The notes beneath the pieces are model-generated. The model had not been told where the DNA came from. It saw only the letters and a list, made by a program, of their open reading frames with translations, and made no database searches. DNA of 14,286 nucleotides, from contig DXCY01000241.1 in NCBI GenBank assembly GCA_019115725.1, positions 1 through 14,286 of the forward strand, given 5' to 3'. Source of the DNA: Candidatus Luteimonas excrementigallinarum. Its GTDB lineage: Bacteria > Pseudomonadota > Gammaproteobacteria > Xanthomonadales > Xanthomonadaceae. Position 1 is the stretch's first letter, and each line of letters begins with the position of its first letter. A program made the translations under genes and the position numbers. Below are positions 8,462 to 14,286 of this stretch, piece after piece.

Positions 8462-9661
8462 ATGCCTCCCGCAGCGGGGGCGCCCAGGCTGCAGGCGCCG
8501 CTGTGGTTCGTACTTGGCCTGATGTCCAGCGTGACCTTCGTTGGCATTCTGTCGGAGCTGGTGCCTTCGGGGATCCTGCCGCAGATGACCGAAGGGCTGG
8601 GCGTGTCGGAATCGCGCATCGGCATGCTGGTGGGGGTGTATGCGCTGGCCTCGGCGGTGTTCACCATCCCGCTGATCAGCGCCACCCTGGCAGTGAACCG
8701 CAAGCACCTGCTGCTGGCCCTGCTGGCCGGGTTTGCGGTGTCGAACGTGGTGGTGGGGCTGTCGTCTTCGTACCCGGTGATCCTGGCGGCGCGGGTGGCC
8801 GGCGGTATCTGCGCCGGGGTGATGTGGCCGATGATCGCCGCCTACGGCACGCGGCTGGTGCCGCCGGAGCAGCACGGCCGGGCGATCACGGTGATCATGG
8901 CCGGCACCACCCTGGGCATCAGTCTGGGCCTGCCGGCGATGACCCTGCTGGGCGCCACGCTGGGCTGGCGCACGGAGTTCGTGGTGCTGGGCCTGGTGGC
9001 GGCGCTGATTGCCACGCTGAGCCACCGGTACCTGCCGGCGGTGGGCGGCGAGCGGCTCAGCCGCGGGAACTCGCCGCTGACCCTGCTGGGCAATCCCGCC
9101 ATCCTGATCGTGCTGCTGCTGACCCTGCTGGCGGTGGCCGCGCATTACGGCGTGTACACCTACATCACCCTGCTGGTGAAGACCGTGGACCTGGCCGGGG
9201 GCGTGGCCGCGGCGCTGCTGATCTTCGGTGCCGGCTCGGTGATCGCCGTGGTGCTGTCCGCGCGCTGGATCGATGCCCACCTGCGCACGCTGATCATCAC
9301 CATGCTGGTGCTGGGCGGGGTCTCCATGGTGCTGCTGCTGGCGTTCGCCCGGACCACCGGGGTGGCCCACCTGGCGTTCTTCCTGTGGGGGCTGTCATAC
9401 GGGCCGCTGGGCAGCGCCTTCCAGGCGGCGATCGTGCGCCAGGTGCACAGCGGCAAGGACGTGGCCACCTCGCTGCAGTCGTGCATGTTCAACCTGTCGA
9501 TCATGCTCGCCACCTGGGCCGGGGGCGTGCTGCTGGTGCGCCTGCCGGAGGGCGGGATGAAGGGCGTGGTGTACCTGTCACTGGGCTGTTTTGCGCTGGC
9601 GGCAACGCTGGCCCTGCTGGCCAGGCGGACGCTGCGCGTGAAGGTGGCCGGCGCGGAGTAA
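8462..9661 (+). CDS. MFS transporter, DHA1-like (AraJ/YdhP-type) exporter
   Basis: This inner-membrane major facilitator protein of about 399 residues has twelve predicted helices and is expected to be a proton-driven exporter of a small molecule. The first helix region (WFVLGLMSSVTFVGILSE) and the SGILPQMTEGLGVSESRIG segment are typical of the AraJ/YdhP/CmlA-like DHA1 group. The loop 2-3 motif is degenerate (LAVNRKHLLLALLAG), as often seen in this group. ARVAGGICAGVMWPMIAAYG corresponds to helix 4. The start is taken as the ATG at 8462, 7 nt after the beta-lactamase stop. A GTG at 8447 overlapping that stop (gtgcctga) is an equally plausible coupled start, adding five residues. No ribosome-binding site is visible before either, which suggests dependence on translation of the beta-lactamase. 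Substrate unknown. Confidence 0.9.
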   Translation: MPPAAGAPRLQAPLWFVLGLMSSVTFVGILSELVPSGILPQMTEGLGVSESRIGMLVGVYALASAVFTIPLISATLAVNRKHLLLALLAGFAVSNVVVGLSSSYPVILAARVAGGICAGVMWPMIAAYGTRLVPPEQHGRAITVIMAGTTLGISLGLPAMTLLGATLGWRTEFVVLGLVAALIATLSHRYLPAVGGERLSRGNSPLTLLGNPAILIVLLLTLLAVAAHYGVYTYITLLVKTVDLAGGVAAALLIFGAGSVIAVVLSARWIDAHLRTLIITMLVLGGVSMVLLLAFARTTGVAHLAFFLWGLSYGPLGSAFQAAIVRQVHSGKDVATSLQSCMFNLSIMLATWAGGVLLVRLPEGGMKGVVYLSLGCFALAATLALLARRTLRVKVAGAE

Positions 9662-9686
9662 GGGTCCCCAGCGGAGCGGGGCAGGA

Positions 9687-9899
9687 TCAGAACACCACGG
9701 TGCGGGGGTTGTGCACGTCGATCCACACCTGGCGGGTATCGCCGGGCTGCGGGGTGGTGATGGCTGCCGCCAGGGTGAAGTCACGGCCGGGCCCGTATTC
9801 CAGGTACGCGGCGATGGGAAAGCAGGCCAGGATCAGCGGCACCAACAGCAGGAAATTTTCCGCCAGCAGTTTCCCCAGCCGCGCGATGGTCTTGAACAT
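9687..9899 (-). CDS. Small single-pass membrane protein of unknown function
   Basis: This 70-residue protein starts MFKTIARLGKLLAENFLLLV. It has one membrane helix (about 16-33), and the remaining 35 residues (from about EYGPGRD) are likely extracytoplasmic, ending HNPRTVVF. On the minus strand GGAG lies 5 nt upstream of the ATG at 9899, favouring this start over a longer in-frame one at 9983 that would add 28 arginine-rich residues. I do not recognise a family. It is convergent with the MFS gene, 25 nt away. It sits only 36 nt downstream of a strong hairpin following the dehydrogenase gene, so its promoter is either overlapped by that hairpin or it depends on read-through. Confidence 0.6.
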   Translation of the reverse strand: MFKTIARLGKLLAENFLLLVPLILACFPIAAYLEYGPGRDFTLAAAITTPQPGDTRQVWIDVHNPRTVVF

Positions 9900-9935
9900 G
9901 GCATCTCCAACCGGCGGCCGACCCGCCAATACAAG

Positions 9936-9966
9936 CGTGGCCCCGCAACGGCGTCGCGGGGCCACG
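9936..9966 (-). terminator. Strong hairpin downstream of the dehydrogenase gene
   Basis: cgtggccccgc (9936-9946) and gcggggccacg (9956-9966) form a perfect 11-bp stem with a 9-nt loop. Read on the minus strand it is followed by CTTGTATT, a modest T-rich tail. This makes it a credible intrinsic terminator for the DUF2231-dehydrogenase operon, 51 nt after the stop codon. Confidence 0.6.
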
Positions 9967-9981
9967 GGAGCCCATTCTGGC

Positions 9982-10001
9982 AACGGCGTATTGCAGCCGT
10001 T
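9982..10001 (-). repeat. Small 6-bp hairpin just after the dehydrogenase stop
   Basis: aacggc and gccgtt pair around an 8-nt loop. The octamer aacggcgt at 9982-9989 recurs at 9947-9954, inside the loop of the larger neighbouring hairpin. The two hairpins may act together in the 3' untranslated region, or the repeat may be chance. Confidence 0.3.
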
Positions 10002-10016
10002 TGTCCGGGGGTGACG

Positions 10017-11462
10017 TCAGTCGGTGGTCTCTTCCGCCCCGGCGTCTTCCGGCTGTGCGTCTTCCGCCGCGTCGCCGTTGGCAGGTGCTTCGGCAGCATC
10101 GGCCTCGATGGCCTCCGCGTCGTTCGCGTCCGCAAGGGCCGCCTCGGCCTCCGGCAGCTGCGCCGGGCCGCCGATGCGCGACACCCGCCAGATGATGTTG
10201 GCCAGGTCATCGGCAATGATCACCGCGCCACGCGGGTCCACGGTGACGCCCACCGGGCGGCCGCCGGTGGTGCCGTCGTCGTCACGGAAGCCGGTGGCGA
10301 AGTCGATCGGATCGCCGGCCGGCTGGCCATTGCTGAAGGGCACGAACACCACCTTGTAGCCGACCGGCTCGGAGCGGTTCCAGCTGCCGTGCATGCCCAC
10401 GAAGGCGCCATCGGCAAACTCCGCACCCATGACCGGGCTGGAGAAGTCCACGCCCAGCGAGGCCACGTGGGCCCCCAGGCTGTAGTCCGGGGTGATCGAG
10501 GCGGCGACCTTTTCCGGGTTCTCCGGGCGCACGCGATCATCCACGTGGTTGCCCCAGTAGGCCCACGGCCAGCCGTAGAAGCCGCCGTCCTGTACCGAGG
10601 TGAGGTAGTCGGGCACCAGGTCGGGGCCGATCTCGTCACGCTCGTTCACCACCGCCCACAGCGCGCCGGTATCGGGCTGGATGGCCAGCGCGGTCGGGTT
10701 GCGCAGGCCGGTCGCGTAGGGGCGATGCATGCCGGTTTCGGCATGGATCTCCCACACCAGCGCACGGTCCTGTTCGGCCAGCATGCCGCGCTCGGTGATG
10801 TTGCTGTTCGAGCCGATGCCCACGTACAGGAAGCGGCCGTCCGCGCTGGCGGTCATGGCCTTGGTCCAGTGGTGGTTGATCTCCGACGGCAGCTTGGTGA
10901 GCTCTTCCGGTGCGCCGCTGGCCTGGGTCATGCCCGGCTGGTAATCAAAGCGCACCACCGCATCCTGGTTGGCCACGTACAGGTTGTTGTCGATCAGGGC
11001 CAGGCCGTAGGGCGCGTTGAGGTTGTCGGCGAACACCGTCTGCAGCTCGTACTCGCCGTCGCCGTCGCCGTCGCGCAGCAGGGTCAGGCGGTTGCCGCTC
11101 TTGACCGAGGTGGTGCCGGCGGCCTTGATCGGCCCGGCAATCACATCCTTGGGCTTGAGTGCCGGCGCGTTGCCGCCGCGGCCTTCGGCCACCAGGATGT
11201 CGCCGTTGGGCAGCACCAGGGTCTGGCGCGGAATGCCCAGGTCACGGGCGATGGCGCGTACTTCAAAGCCTTCCGGCACGACCGGCAGCTGGTCGCCCCA
11301 TTCGTCCGGGCTGGCAATGACCATCTGCGGCAGCAGGCCGCGCTTGGGCTGGGGCAGGTCGGGATTGGTGCCGTATTCCAGCTCCGGCTTCGGGGCCGGG
11401 TTGCAGGCGGCGATCAGGACGGCCGCTGCGCTGGTGGCGGCAAGCAGGGCAAGGCGGTTCAT
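10017..11462 (-). CDS. Sorbosone-dehydrogenase-family (PQQ-type beta-propeller) lipoprotein
   Basis: This is a 481-residue lipoprotein predicted to act in the periplasm, anchored at Cys20 of the lipobox LIAAC; Asn at +2 suggests outer-membrane sorting. The body (about 50-435) is a beta-propeller of the sorbosone/glucose dehydrogenase family. Recognisable parts are IPRQTLVLPNGDILVAEGRG, the acidic loop D131-G-D-G-D135, H197-H198-W in NHHWTKAM, GSNSN, R254-N255-P, N273-E and GGFYGWPWAYWGN. Members oxidise sugars with PQQ, but the true substrate is often unknown and cofactor use is inferred. The last 45 residues (437-481) form a tail with 16 acidic and no basic residues, probably disordered. The ATG overlaps the stop of the DUF2231 gene (ATGA), indicating coupling. 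A hairpin terminator follows. Confidence 0.88.
   Translation of the reverse strand: MNRLALLAATSAAAVLIAACNPAPKPELEYGTNPDLPQPKRGLLPQMVIASPDEWGDQLPVVPEGFEVRAIARDLGIPRQTLVLPNGDILVAEGRGGNAPALKPKDVIAGPIKAAGTTSVKSGNRLTLLRDGDGDGEYELQTVFADNLNAPYGLALIDNNLYVANQDAVVRFDYQPGMTQASGAPEELTKLPSEINHHWTKAMTASADGRFLYVGIGSNSNITERGMLAEQDRALVWEIHAETGMHRPYATGLRNPTALAIQPDTGALWAVVNERDEIGPDLVPDYLTSVQDGGFYGWPWAYWGNHVDDRVRPENPEKVAASITPDYSLGAHVASLGVDFSSPVMGAEFADGAFVGMHGSWNRSEPVGYKVVFVPFSNGQPAGDPIDFATGFRDDDGTTGGRPVGVTVDPRGAVIIADDLANIIWRVSRIGGPAQLPEAEAALADANDAEAIEADAAEAPANGDAAEDAQPEDAGAEETTD
11055..11072. repeat. Hexanucleotide tandem repeat inside the dehydrogenase gene
   Basis: There are three perfect copies of gccgtc, encoding alternating Asp-Gly on the minus strand (residues 131-136). 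The repeat builds a DxDxDG loop resembling a calcium-binding loop. Gain or loss of one unit would stay in frame, adding or removing two residues. Confidence 0.6.
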
Positions 11463-11884
11463 TTCACTTCTCCAATCCGTGGGCCACAGAACGCAAGCGC
11501 GATCGCCACGCAGCTGAGCAGGGCCGTGATCACCGACAGCACCAGGGCGGCGGGCATGCTGGCCCAGGCGTCACGGGCGTGCTGCAGGGCGTTGAAAAAC
11601 CCCACGATGAAGGTGGCCAGCAGTGCCAGCAGATACAGCACCCGGCCGCGGGTGCGGCGCGACGGTGCCAGGCCGAACAGCGCGAAGACCAGGGCGGCGC
11701 CCGTCCATACCAGGCCGCCGACGATCAGCCACGAGGCGAAGTTCTGCCACTGGATCTCGAAGGTGCGGAAGTAGGCGAAGTCACTCAGCGCGGCGCCGGC
11801 GAACAGCGGCAGGATGCCGGCAACGAAGACCGCATGGATGGGATGGATCGGATGCACACTCCGTACGGAGGTGGTGTAGGCCAT
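11459..11884 (-). CDS. DUF2231-type four-helix membrane protein
   Basis: This 141-residue integral membrane protein has four helices at about 17-38, 48-71, 82-101 and 108-132. It starts MAYTTSVRSVHPIHPIHAVF. The HPIHPIHAVFVAGILPLFAGAALSD region is the hallmark of the DUF2231 family, where conserved histidines near the first helix hint at metal or haem contact; function is not established. The ATG at 11884 has GAGGAG with a 7-nt spacer, better than an upstream in-frame start at 11995. Its TGA overlaps the dehydrogenase ATG by 4 nt, so the two are one translational unit. An attractive but unproven idea is that it passes electrons from the periplasmic dehydrogenase into the membrane. A 9-bp inverted repeat lies 29-56 nt upstream of its start. 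Confidence 0.85.
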   Translation of the reverse strand: MAYTTSVRSVHPIHPIHAVFVAGILPLFAGAALSDFAYFRTFEIQWQNFASWLIVGGLVWTGAALVFALFGLAPSRRTRGRVLYLLALLATFIVGFFNALQHARDAWASMPAALVLSVITALLSCVAIALAFCGPRIGEVK

Positions 11885-11891
11885 GCCAGTT

Positions 11892-11897
11892 CTCCTC
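11892..11897 (-). promoter_or_regulatory. Ribosome-binding site of the DUF2231 gene
   Basis: GAGGAG on the minus strand, 7 nt before the ATG at 11884, is the strongest site among the leftward genes. It decides the start against the longer frame beginning at 11995. Confidence 0.65.
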
Positions 11898-11912
11898 AAA
11901 TCACAGGGGCTG

Positions 11913-11940
11913 GATCGGCCAGAGGGTGCCATGGCCGATC
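11913..11940. promoter_or_regulatory. 9-bp perfect inverted repeat upstream of the DUF2231-dehydrogenase operon
   Basis: gatcggcca (11913-11921) and tggccgatc (11932-11940) are perfect inverted copies around a 10-nt spacer. They lie just upstream of the ribosome-binding site in the 274-base gap 11885-12158. The symmetry and placement fit either a repressor operator or a leader hairpin. No regulator gene adjoins it, and no clear -35/-10 pair was recognised in the gap. Confidence 0.45.
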
Positions 11941-12085
11941 TGATGATCGCGTGCAGGGGAATGGGGCGCCGGTATGGACAGGCCCCGCCATGCAATCGCG
12001 TGATGGGCTGGAAGGAAGCAGCGTCCGTTCCAGCAGTTGTGTTGCCCGCCAGCGGACAGCGCCGGCCAGTTTACTGTTCACGGCG

Positions 12086-12101
12086 CGCGCCCTTTGGCGC
12101 G
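12086..12101 (-). terminator. Short G+C-rich hairpin downstream of the small lipoprotein gene
   Basis: cgcgcc and ggcgcg pair perfectly around a 4-nt loop, about 58 nt after the lipoprotein stop in the direction of transcription. No T-run follows, so it is only a candidate. The rest of the gap down to 11941 shows nothing else I can name. Confidence 0.3.
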
Positions 12102-12158
12102 ACCGGTGAAACACTGTGGTGACGGCAGCTGTGATGACGCCAGGGCTGCTGCCAGACG

Positions 12159-12674
12159 CTACTGGATGGTGAAGCGGCGGGTCTCGGCCACCTCGCCGTC
12201 CACGCTTACTTCCACGGTGTAGGTGCCCATCGGCCAGCCCGCAGCGTTGGTGATGTGGAAGCTGGTGGTGTCCTCGCCGTTGAAGGCGAAGCGCTCCGCG
12301 CGCTCGTCCACGAGCTGGTTGCCTTCGCCGTCGTCGAAGGTCCAACGCACGCCCAGCGTGCCCAGGGTTTCGCCGTCGGCATCGTTGCTGGTGCTGATGG
12401 ACACATGGATGGTGTCGTCGCTGGACGCGAAGGCATCCTGGGGAGTGACGATGGAACGGTCATCGGCCACCTCGGTGCCCAGCGCCACCGCGGTCACGCG
12501 CACGGTGGCCTCGGGCGCTTCGGGTTCGGCCATGGCCGGCGGGGTTTCCAGCGCGTCGATGGCGGGGGTGGCGGTGCTGTCCACGGCCGTGTCCTGACCG
12601 CAGGCGACAAGAACGGAGCCGGCGGCAAGCAGGAAGGCGAGGGTCAGGGGGGAGCATTTCATGCGGTGTGTCAT
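12159..12674 (-). CDS. Small lipoprotein with a beta-sandwich-like C-terminal domain, unknown function
   Basis: This 171-residue protein has a lipoprotein signal ending VLVAC25; Gly at +2 suggests outer-membrane sorting. A Thr/Ala/Pro/Glu-rich linker (about 27-57) follows. The remainder (about 58-171) has alternating hydrophobic strands, for example HVSISTS, LGVRWTFDD, TSFHITNAAGW and GTYTVEVSVDG ending RRFTIQ. This pattern fits an immunoglobulin-like fold, but I cannot assign a family. GGAGGA 8 nt upstream supports the ATG at 12674 over the internal ATG at 12662. It lies 83 nt downstream of queF in the same direction, but a hairpin between them suggests it may have its own promoter. No adjacent gene points to a role. 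Confidence 0.8.
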   Translation of the reverse strand: MTHRMKCSPLTLAFLLAAGSVLVACGQDTAVDSTATPAIDALETPPAMAEPEAPEATVRVTAVALGTEVADDRSIVTPQDAFASSDDTIHVSISTSNDADGETLGTLGVRWTFDDGEGNQLVDERAERFAFNGEDTTSFHITNAAGWPMGTYTVEVSVDGEVAETRRFTIQ

Positions 12675-12682
12675 GCGGAGTG

Positions 12683-12688
12683 TCCTCC
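12683..12688 (-). promoter_or_regulatory. Ribosome-binding site of the small lipoprotein gene
   Basis: GGAGGA on the minus strand, with an 8-nt spacer to the ATG at 12674. The alternative ATG at 12662 has no comparable site, so the longer product is preferred. Confidence 0.6.
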
Positions 12689-12732
12689 AGCGGCGGGGCG
12701 GCGAACCCGAAGCATCCCACGGCGGCCGTTAA

Positions 12733-12753
12733 GCCGGCATGCGGATGCCCGGC
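12733..12753 (-). terminator. Hairpin directly after the queF stop codon
   Basis: gccggcat (12733-12740) pairs with atgcccggc (12745-12753) through eight base pairs with one bulged C and a GCGG loop. It begins 4 nt after the queF TAG. On the minus strand it is followed by TTAA rather than a true T-run, so termination is plausible but weakly supported. Confidence 0.4.
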
Positions 12754-12757
12754 GGGG

Positions 12758-13573
12758 CTATTGGCGTGGATCGCGGGCCGGCGACGGCGGCGCTTCCCCG
12801 GGCAGGGCCCGCCACGGGTTGATATCCAGCCCGCCGCGGCGGGTGTAGCGCGCCTCCACCGACAGCGCCTGCGGCTGCAGGCAGGCCAGCAGGTCGGTGA
12901 AGATGCGTTCCACGCACTGCTCGTGGAATCCGGAGTGGTCGCGGAACGACACCAGGTAGCGCAGCAGGGAGGTGCGGTCGAGCCGCGGACCCCGGTAGCG
13001 GATGCGCACGCTGGCCCAGTCCGGCTGGCCGGTGACCGGGCAGTTGGATTTGAGCAGGTCCGAGCGCAGGGTCTCGCTGGCCTGTGCTGCGGGGTCGGCG
13101 CGCAGCAGGCCGGCATCGGGCGGGCCGTAACTGTTGATTTCCAGCGGCTGGTCGTCGATGGACTCGGCGGTGTCTTCGGCGATCACCGGCGGCAGGCCGA
13201 AGGTGACTTCCACCGGGGCCTGTGCGGTCCGCGACAGGTCTTCCACCAGGCGCGCGCGCAGGGCCTGCGGGCTGTCGAAGCGGCTGGCGTTGAGCGAGTT
13301 GAGATAGAGCTTGAGCGATTTGGATTCGATCAGCTGCGGTGAATCGGCCGGCACCAGGAAGGTGGCGGTGTCCACCACCGGCTTGCCCTGCCCGTCCAGC
13401 CAGGCCAGCTCGTAGGCGTGCCAGCGGTCATGGCCGGTGAACGGCAGGGCGGCGTCCGCAAGGCGCAGCCCGGCCCGGCCCTGGGCGCGGGGGATCGGGA
13501 ACAGCAGGCCCGGGTCATAGCGGGTCGGGTAGGCGACCTCGCGGCCGAGGCTGGAATCCTGGGGTGTATTCAT
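12758..13573 (-). CDS. queF: NADPH-dependent 7-cyano-7-deazaguanine reductase, bimodular type
   Basis: QueF reduces the nitrile of preQ0 to preQ1 with NADPH in the cytoplasm, a step in making the queuosine base of tRNA. The 271-residue length is that of the two-domain (YqcD-like) form rather than the short single-domain form. The QueF signature is E83-S-K-S-L-K-L-Y90. The catalytic cysteine is C178 in SNCPVTGQPDWA with the acid D185, and the substrate-binding pair is H217-E218 in GFHEQC. These match the E. coli residues Cys190, Asp197, His229 and Glu230 in order and context. The ATG at 13573 gives the normal N terminus, although no strong ribosome-binding site precedes it. It lies 61 nt downstream of the mscS-type gene and is probably cotranscribed with it. 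No preQ1 riboswitch is visible. Confidence 0.97.
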   Translation of the reverse strand: MNTPQDSSLGREVAYPTRYDPGLLFPIPRAQGRAGLRLADAALPFTGHDRWHAYELAWLDGQGKPVVDTATFLVPADSPQLIESKSLKLYLNSLNASRFDSPQALRARLVEDLSRTAQAPVEVTFGLPPVIAEDTAESIDDQPLEINSYGPPDAGLLRADPAAQASETLRSDLLKSNCPVTGQPDWASVRIRYRGPRLDRTSLLRYLVSFRDHSGFHEQCVERIFTDLLACLQPQALSVEARYTRRGGLDINPWRALPGEAPPSPARDPRQ

Positions 13574-13616
13574 GGCGCCGATTCTACGGCTCCCCGGGCA
13601 GCCAGATCAGGGCCGG

Positions 13617-13644
13617 CCAATCAGAGCAGACCAATCAGAACAGG
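13617..13644. repeat. 14-nt imperfect tandem duplication over the channel gene's stop codon
   Basis: ccaatcagagcaga (13617-13630) is followed directly by ccaatcagaacagg (13631-13644), 12 of 14 bases identical. The second copy contains the end of the mscS-type reading frame (stop 13635-13637); the first lies just downstream of it. It looks like a small replication-slippage duplication. Confidence 0.55.
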
Positions 13645-14270
13645 CTGGCACCACCGCCCCCGGCCTGCTGCTGGCGCGATCGCTTGCGCGGGGCGTCGGG
13701 ATCGGGGAGCGGGCGTGGCGGTGGAGCCTCGCGCCAGCGCCGGGTGATGCGCTGGAAAAACAGGCTGTTGGGCACCCGCAGGTGTGCTTCGTGCCCGTCC
13801 TCGTGGGTTTCGCGCAGGGTCACGGAGATCAGGTTCATGTCCACCACCTGGCCGCCCAGGCCGCGGCCGTCGCTGCCATCCAGCAGCTCGATGTGGTCGT
13901 ACAGGCGGAACGGCCGGGTGATCAGCAGCAGCACCGCGCAGAAGATGTTGGACAGCACGCTCCAGGCGGCGAAGAAGGCCACCGCGGCCACCGCGGCAAA
14001 GCCGGTGAACGCCGTCCACAGCACGGTGCCGGAGACCCCCAGGCGCTCGAGGATGATCAGCAGCGCGGCGAAATAGATCAGGAAGGTGCTCAGCCGGCGC
14101 CCGCCCAGCTTCACTTCCGGCGGCAGCTCCCAGCGATCCGACAGCTGGTTGAGCACCCGGTGGGCGGCCTTGCGCAGTCCCCAGGCAACCACGATGACCA
14201 GCACGATCTGCAGGATGGGCAGCGCCACGCCCAGCCATTCATGGGTCCAGATCGGCAGGTATTGCTTCAT
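13635..14270 (-). CDS. Short MscS-family mechanosensitive channel
   Basis: This inner-membrane protein is predicted to open under membrane tension and release solutes. It has 211 residues and three helices (about 13-31, 61-77 and 85-118). The third is the pore helix and runs into VLSNIFCAVLLLITRPFRLY, aligning by eye with the LSNLAAGVLL...RPF region of E. coli MscS. A beta-domain follows (about 125-175), with GLGGQVVDMNLISVTLRETH and the RVPNSLFF motif equivalent to the VIPNG region of MscS. The usual C-terminal alpha/beta vestibule domain is absent; instead there is a 30-residue Pro/Arg/Gln-rich tail ending GGGGASLF. GGAG with a 7-nt spacer supports the ATG at 14270. The gene lies just upstream of queF on the same strand. 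Confidence 0.9.
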   Translation of the reverse strand: MKQYLPIWTHEWLGVALPILQIVLVIVVAWGLRKAAHRVLNQLSDRWELPPEVKLGGRRLSTFLIYFAALLIILERLGVSGTVLWTAFTGFAAVAAVAFFAAWSVLSNIFCAVLLLITRPFRLYDHIELLDGSDGRGLGGQVVDMNLISVTLRETHEDGHEAHLRVPNSLFFQRITRRWREAPPPRPLPDPDAPRKRSRQQQAGGGGASLF

Positions 14271-14286
14271 CGTCGGGCTCCATGTC

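Noticed and set aside
9662..9686. A terminator between the convergent MFS gene and the small membrane ORF (cccc...gggg).
   Set aside because: Only four pairs can form and no T-run follows on either strand.
9711..11774. A 687-codon open frame on the plus strand opposite the dehydrogenase and DUF2231 genes.
   Set aside because: It is antisense to two clearly recognisable proteins, is rich in His/Arg/Gly/Ala as expected of reversed G+C-rich coding sequence, and has no recognisable domain.
13574..13634. A preQ1 riboswitch upstream of queF.
   Set aside because: The 61-nt gap shows no suitable hairpin-plus-A-rich-tail structure; it holds only a short tandem repeat.

Overview
The window is very G+C-rich DNA with tightly packed, often overlapping genes. 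The gene set is a monomeric NADP isocitrate dehydrogenase, a Tat-exported class A beta-lactamase, a two-domain QueF and a sorbosone-dehydrogenase-like lipoprotein. Together these suggest a gammaproteobacterium of the Xanthomonadaceae (Stenotrophomonas / Pseudoxanthomonas type). That placement is an inference from gene content and protein style, not from a database match.

Left (1-2255): the first 549 codons of icd read leftward out of the window. A short intergenic region separates it from a rightward gene for a 118-residue four-helix membrane protein of the DUF486 (DMT-like) family.

Centre-left (2366-7084): a rightward four-gene operon with overlapping ends (4, 16 and 4 nt). It encodes a TolC-type outer-membrane factor, a HlyD-type periplasmic adaptor and two paralogous ABC-2 type permeases. 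It is laid out like a tripartite exporter of the YbhGFSR/YhiI-RbbA-YhhJ kind, but no ATPase gene is present. This is the most interesting feature of the window.

Centre (7085-9661): a leftward PAAR-domain gene broken by a one-base frameshift and apparently truncated where it meets the permease gene. Divergent from it is a class A beta-lactamase gene followed, 7 nt after its stop or overlapping it, by an MFS exporter gene. This looks like a two-gene resistance or export unit with no linked ampR-type regulator.

Right (9687-14270): everything reads leftward. In transcription order these are a short MscS-family channel, QueF (queuosine precursor reductase), a small lipoprotein of unknown function, then a DUF2231 membrane protein translationally coupled (ATGA) to a sorbosone-dehydrogenase-family lipoprotein, then a 70-residue membrane protein. 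Several hairpins sit between these genes. A 9-bp perfect inverted repeat lies just upstream of the DUF2231 gene, and an 11-bp perfect stem lies downstream of the dehydrogenase gene.

No tRNA, rRNA, CRISPR array, insertion sequence or origin was seen. No gene-free stretch exceeds 300 bases. The longest are 11885-12158, 1649-1898 and 7385-7590.
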